DNA from: Erysipelotrichaceae bacterium
GTDB taxonomy: Bacteria; Bacillota_I; Bacilli_A; Erysipelotrichales; Coprobacillaceae
Direction of reading: 5' to 3'
Length of the DNA: 5,700 nucleotides
Assembly (NCBI GenBank): GCA_018365815.1
Contig: JAGZJH010000064.1
Location: forward strand, 1 to 5,700
Shown here: piece after piece, positions 4,898-5,700 of the stretch
Layout: each line of letters begins with the position of its first letter
Position numbering within the stretch: position 1 is the first letter of the stretch
Program-made: the position numbers and the translations under genes
Notes under the pieces: model-generated
Told to the model about the DNA's origin: nothing
Database searches by the model: none
What the model saw: the letters and a program-made list of their open reading frames with translations, nothing else

Positions 4898-5490
4898 TTT
4901 TAGTTTTACCTTAATGCGTTCGTTGTTGTAATAATCAATATAGTCTACAGTAGCTTGTTCTAATTGGTTAAGTGACTTAAACGTCTTCTCATAACCATAA
5001 AACATCTCAGACTTAAGAATGCAAAGAAGGATTCCATCATATCATTGTCTGGACTATTTCCCTTACGTGACATAGATAGCTAGATCCCCTTATCCTCTAA
5101 AAAACGATGATAATACTGATATTGATATTGCCAGCTCTCGAAACTATGAAGAATTGTATTTTCGTAATGCTCCTCTGTGAAGGCTTTTTCTATAATTGTT
5201 TCACTTGTACTAAGACCGTTTATATAAAAAGATAATAGGCAATAATCACGCTACTAAAACTATCTTAACTAGCGACAAAGAGAGTTTTTTTATTGCTTGC
5301 TAGCTTGGAAAATTCTGTCACGTTCGTAAAATATTTTTCCATTCGTTTGGATGCTTCATACTGGATCTGAACAGAAGTCTCTACTTTTTTCCAACCTCTT
5401 GGTATGAAGAATACTTCCGTTTACGACGAATACGAGCTCTCAAACCATAAATTTTCATCAAACGTTACACCTTCTTGTGATTATTGAGAT

Positions 5491-5519
5491 ATAAAAAAGA
5501 TTGGACACATTGTCCAACC
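5491..5519 (-). terminator. Terminator of the SH3-domain gene
   Basis: On the minus strand GGTTGGACA (5519-5511) pairs with TGTCCAATC (5507-5499), a 9-bp stem with one G-T pair and a 3-nt loop, followed by TTTTTT (5498-5493). It begins 15 nt after the stop codon at 5535, and the IS3 remnant starts just beyond it. Confidence 0.9.
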
Positions 5520-5534
5520 TGATTCTTTATCTCA

Positions 5535-5700
5535 TTAAGCAATATCAACGTAACGACGAGCACCACTTGCTGTCATGTATGAGAGCCATGTGTGACCATC
5601 GGCTGTCAAAACCTTATCGTAGTTAACGCTCATACCCTTATCATAGTAGGCCAATTCTGGGCTTGAAACCTTGGCTTCTGCCTTAATTGACGCACGGCCT
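5535..5700 (-). CDS. C-terminal SH3_5 cell-wall-binding domain of a larger protein (partial)
   Basis: The minus strand is open from the window edge to TAA at 5535, giving the last 54 codons of a longer protein. It reads A-K-V-S-S-P-E-L-A-Y-Y-D-K-G, then VNYDKVLTADGHTWLSYMTA, and ends S-G-A-R-R-Y-V-D-I-A. This is the second half of a bacterial SH3_5 domain: the W-L-S-Y strand and the R-R-Y-V terminal strand are typical of streptococcal amidases, CHAP-domain hydrolases and bacteriolysins that bind the peptidoglycan cross-bridge. The protein is probably secreted and acts on or binds the wall; the catalytic domain and signal peptide lie outside the window. Codon use is cleaner and GC higher than in the surrounding IS debris, which suggests an intact resident gene that marks the right edge of the disturbed region. 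Confidence 0.85.
   Translation of the reverse strand, partial: GRASIKAEAKVSSPELAYYDKGMSVNYDKVLTADGHTWLSYMTASGARRYVDIA

Larger units (their letters stand above)
4196..4901 (-). mobile_element. IS110-family deletion derivative (about 700 bp) inserted in the IS3 orfB
   Basis: Removing 4200-4901 (or 4196-4897) rejoins the IS3 codons as K-V-K-L-K-G-L-S-P with no missing base, so both ends are defined. TTTT occurs once at each border and once in the rebuilt target. It may be the duplicated core shared by donor and target, as IS110 elements share a short core. There are no terminal inverted repeats, as usual for the IS110 group. Oriented on the minus strand, the element has a 178-nt noncoding left end, a shortened transposase gene, and an 85-nt right end with a terminator. 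Confidence 0.8.
4154..5484 (-). pseudogene. IS3-family (IS150/IS861-like) transposase OrfB, decayed and split by an IS110-family insertion
   Basis: Reading the minus strand from about 5484: NHKKV (then a stop), RLMKIYGLRARIRRKRKYSS, KYFTNVTEF, TILHSFESWQYQ, MSRKGNSPDNDMMESFF, MFYGYEKTFKSLNQLEQATV and DYIDYYNNERIKVKLK up to 4902. The frame resumes at 4199 as KGLSPVQYRTKFFA and stops at 4154. This is the DDE integrase domain of IS3 OrfB. It is dead for several reasons: several stops; a lost G near 5021 that shifts the frame; the first catalytic Asp (T-D-V-T-E) is Asn; and the second (H-S-D-Q-G) is Phe. Only the Glu in MMESFF survives. The N-terminal part of OrfB and all of OrfA are missing, with the break next to the terminator of the neighbouring SH3 gene. 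The 4902/4199 discontinuity is the IS110 insertion. Confidence 0.87.

Noticed and set aside
4811..5005. Minus-strand frame starting MFYGYEKTF as an independent 64-aa gene
   Set aside because: Its Met is internal to IS3 OrfB, exposed by a frameshift near 5021, and its last 30 or so residues are read-through into the IS110 left end.

Overview
The window looks like an accessory stretch of a low-GC Streptococcus chromosome. The evidence is AT-rich DNA, a ComE/BlpR-type LytTR response regulator with its AgrC/ComD/BlpH-type kinase, streptococcal-type insertion sequences, and the SH3_5 tail of a cell-wall protein. The species cannot be fixed from the sequence; a mutans, bovis/gallolyticus or salivarius group member would fit.

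Layout. 1-335: 5' part of an IS200/IS605 TnpA gene on the minus strand, with hairpin-rich DNA upstream. 348-709: two small minus-strand reading frames, one apparently frameshifted, behind a promoter that carries a ComE/BlpR-type double box (770-801). 1053-3122: the intact core, a response regulator and histidine kinase on the plus strand, diverging from that promoter and closed by a strong terminator (3186-3227). 3230-4123: decayed DNA, with the end of an IS1182-like transposase, a second ComE/BlpR-type box (3833) and an 18-codon Trp-rich frame. 4124-5484: a decayed IS3-family element whose orfB is split by a roughly 700-bp IS110-family deletion derivative. 5491-5700: terminator and last 54 codons of an SH3_5-domain protein on the minus strand.

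How the parts relate. The kinase and regulator should sense a secreted peptide and activate promoters with paired boxes 21 bp apart. Two such sites lie in the window, both pointing along the minus strand toward small peptide-sized frames. No recognisable pheromone precursor or ABC exporter follows the kinase: an unused Shine-Dalgarno sequence and IS debris stand there. This looks like a bacteriocin/quorum-sensing locus eroded by insertion sequences.

The most interesting signal is in the IS110 derivative. Its 178-nt noncoding left end can fold as a 5' stem-loop followed by a 10-bp stem enclosing a large loop. Two segments in that loop match the two sides of the element's own insertion site (10/10 and 8/8 nt), both reaching into the junction AAAA. 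This is the logic of an IS110 bridge RNA, here in a non-autonomous, internally deleted copy whose inferred target is another insertion sequence.
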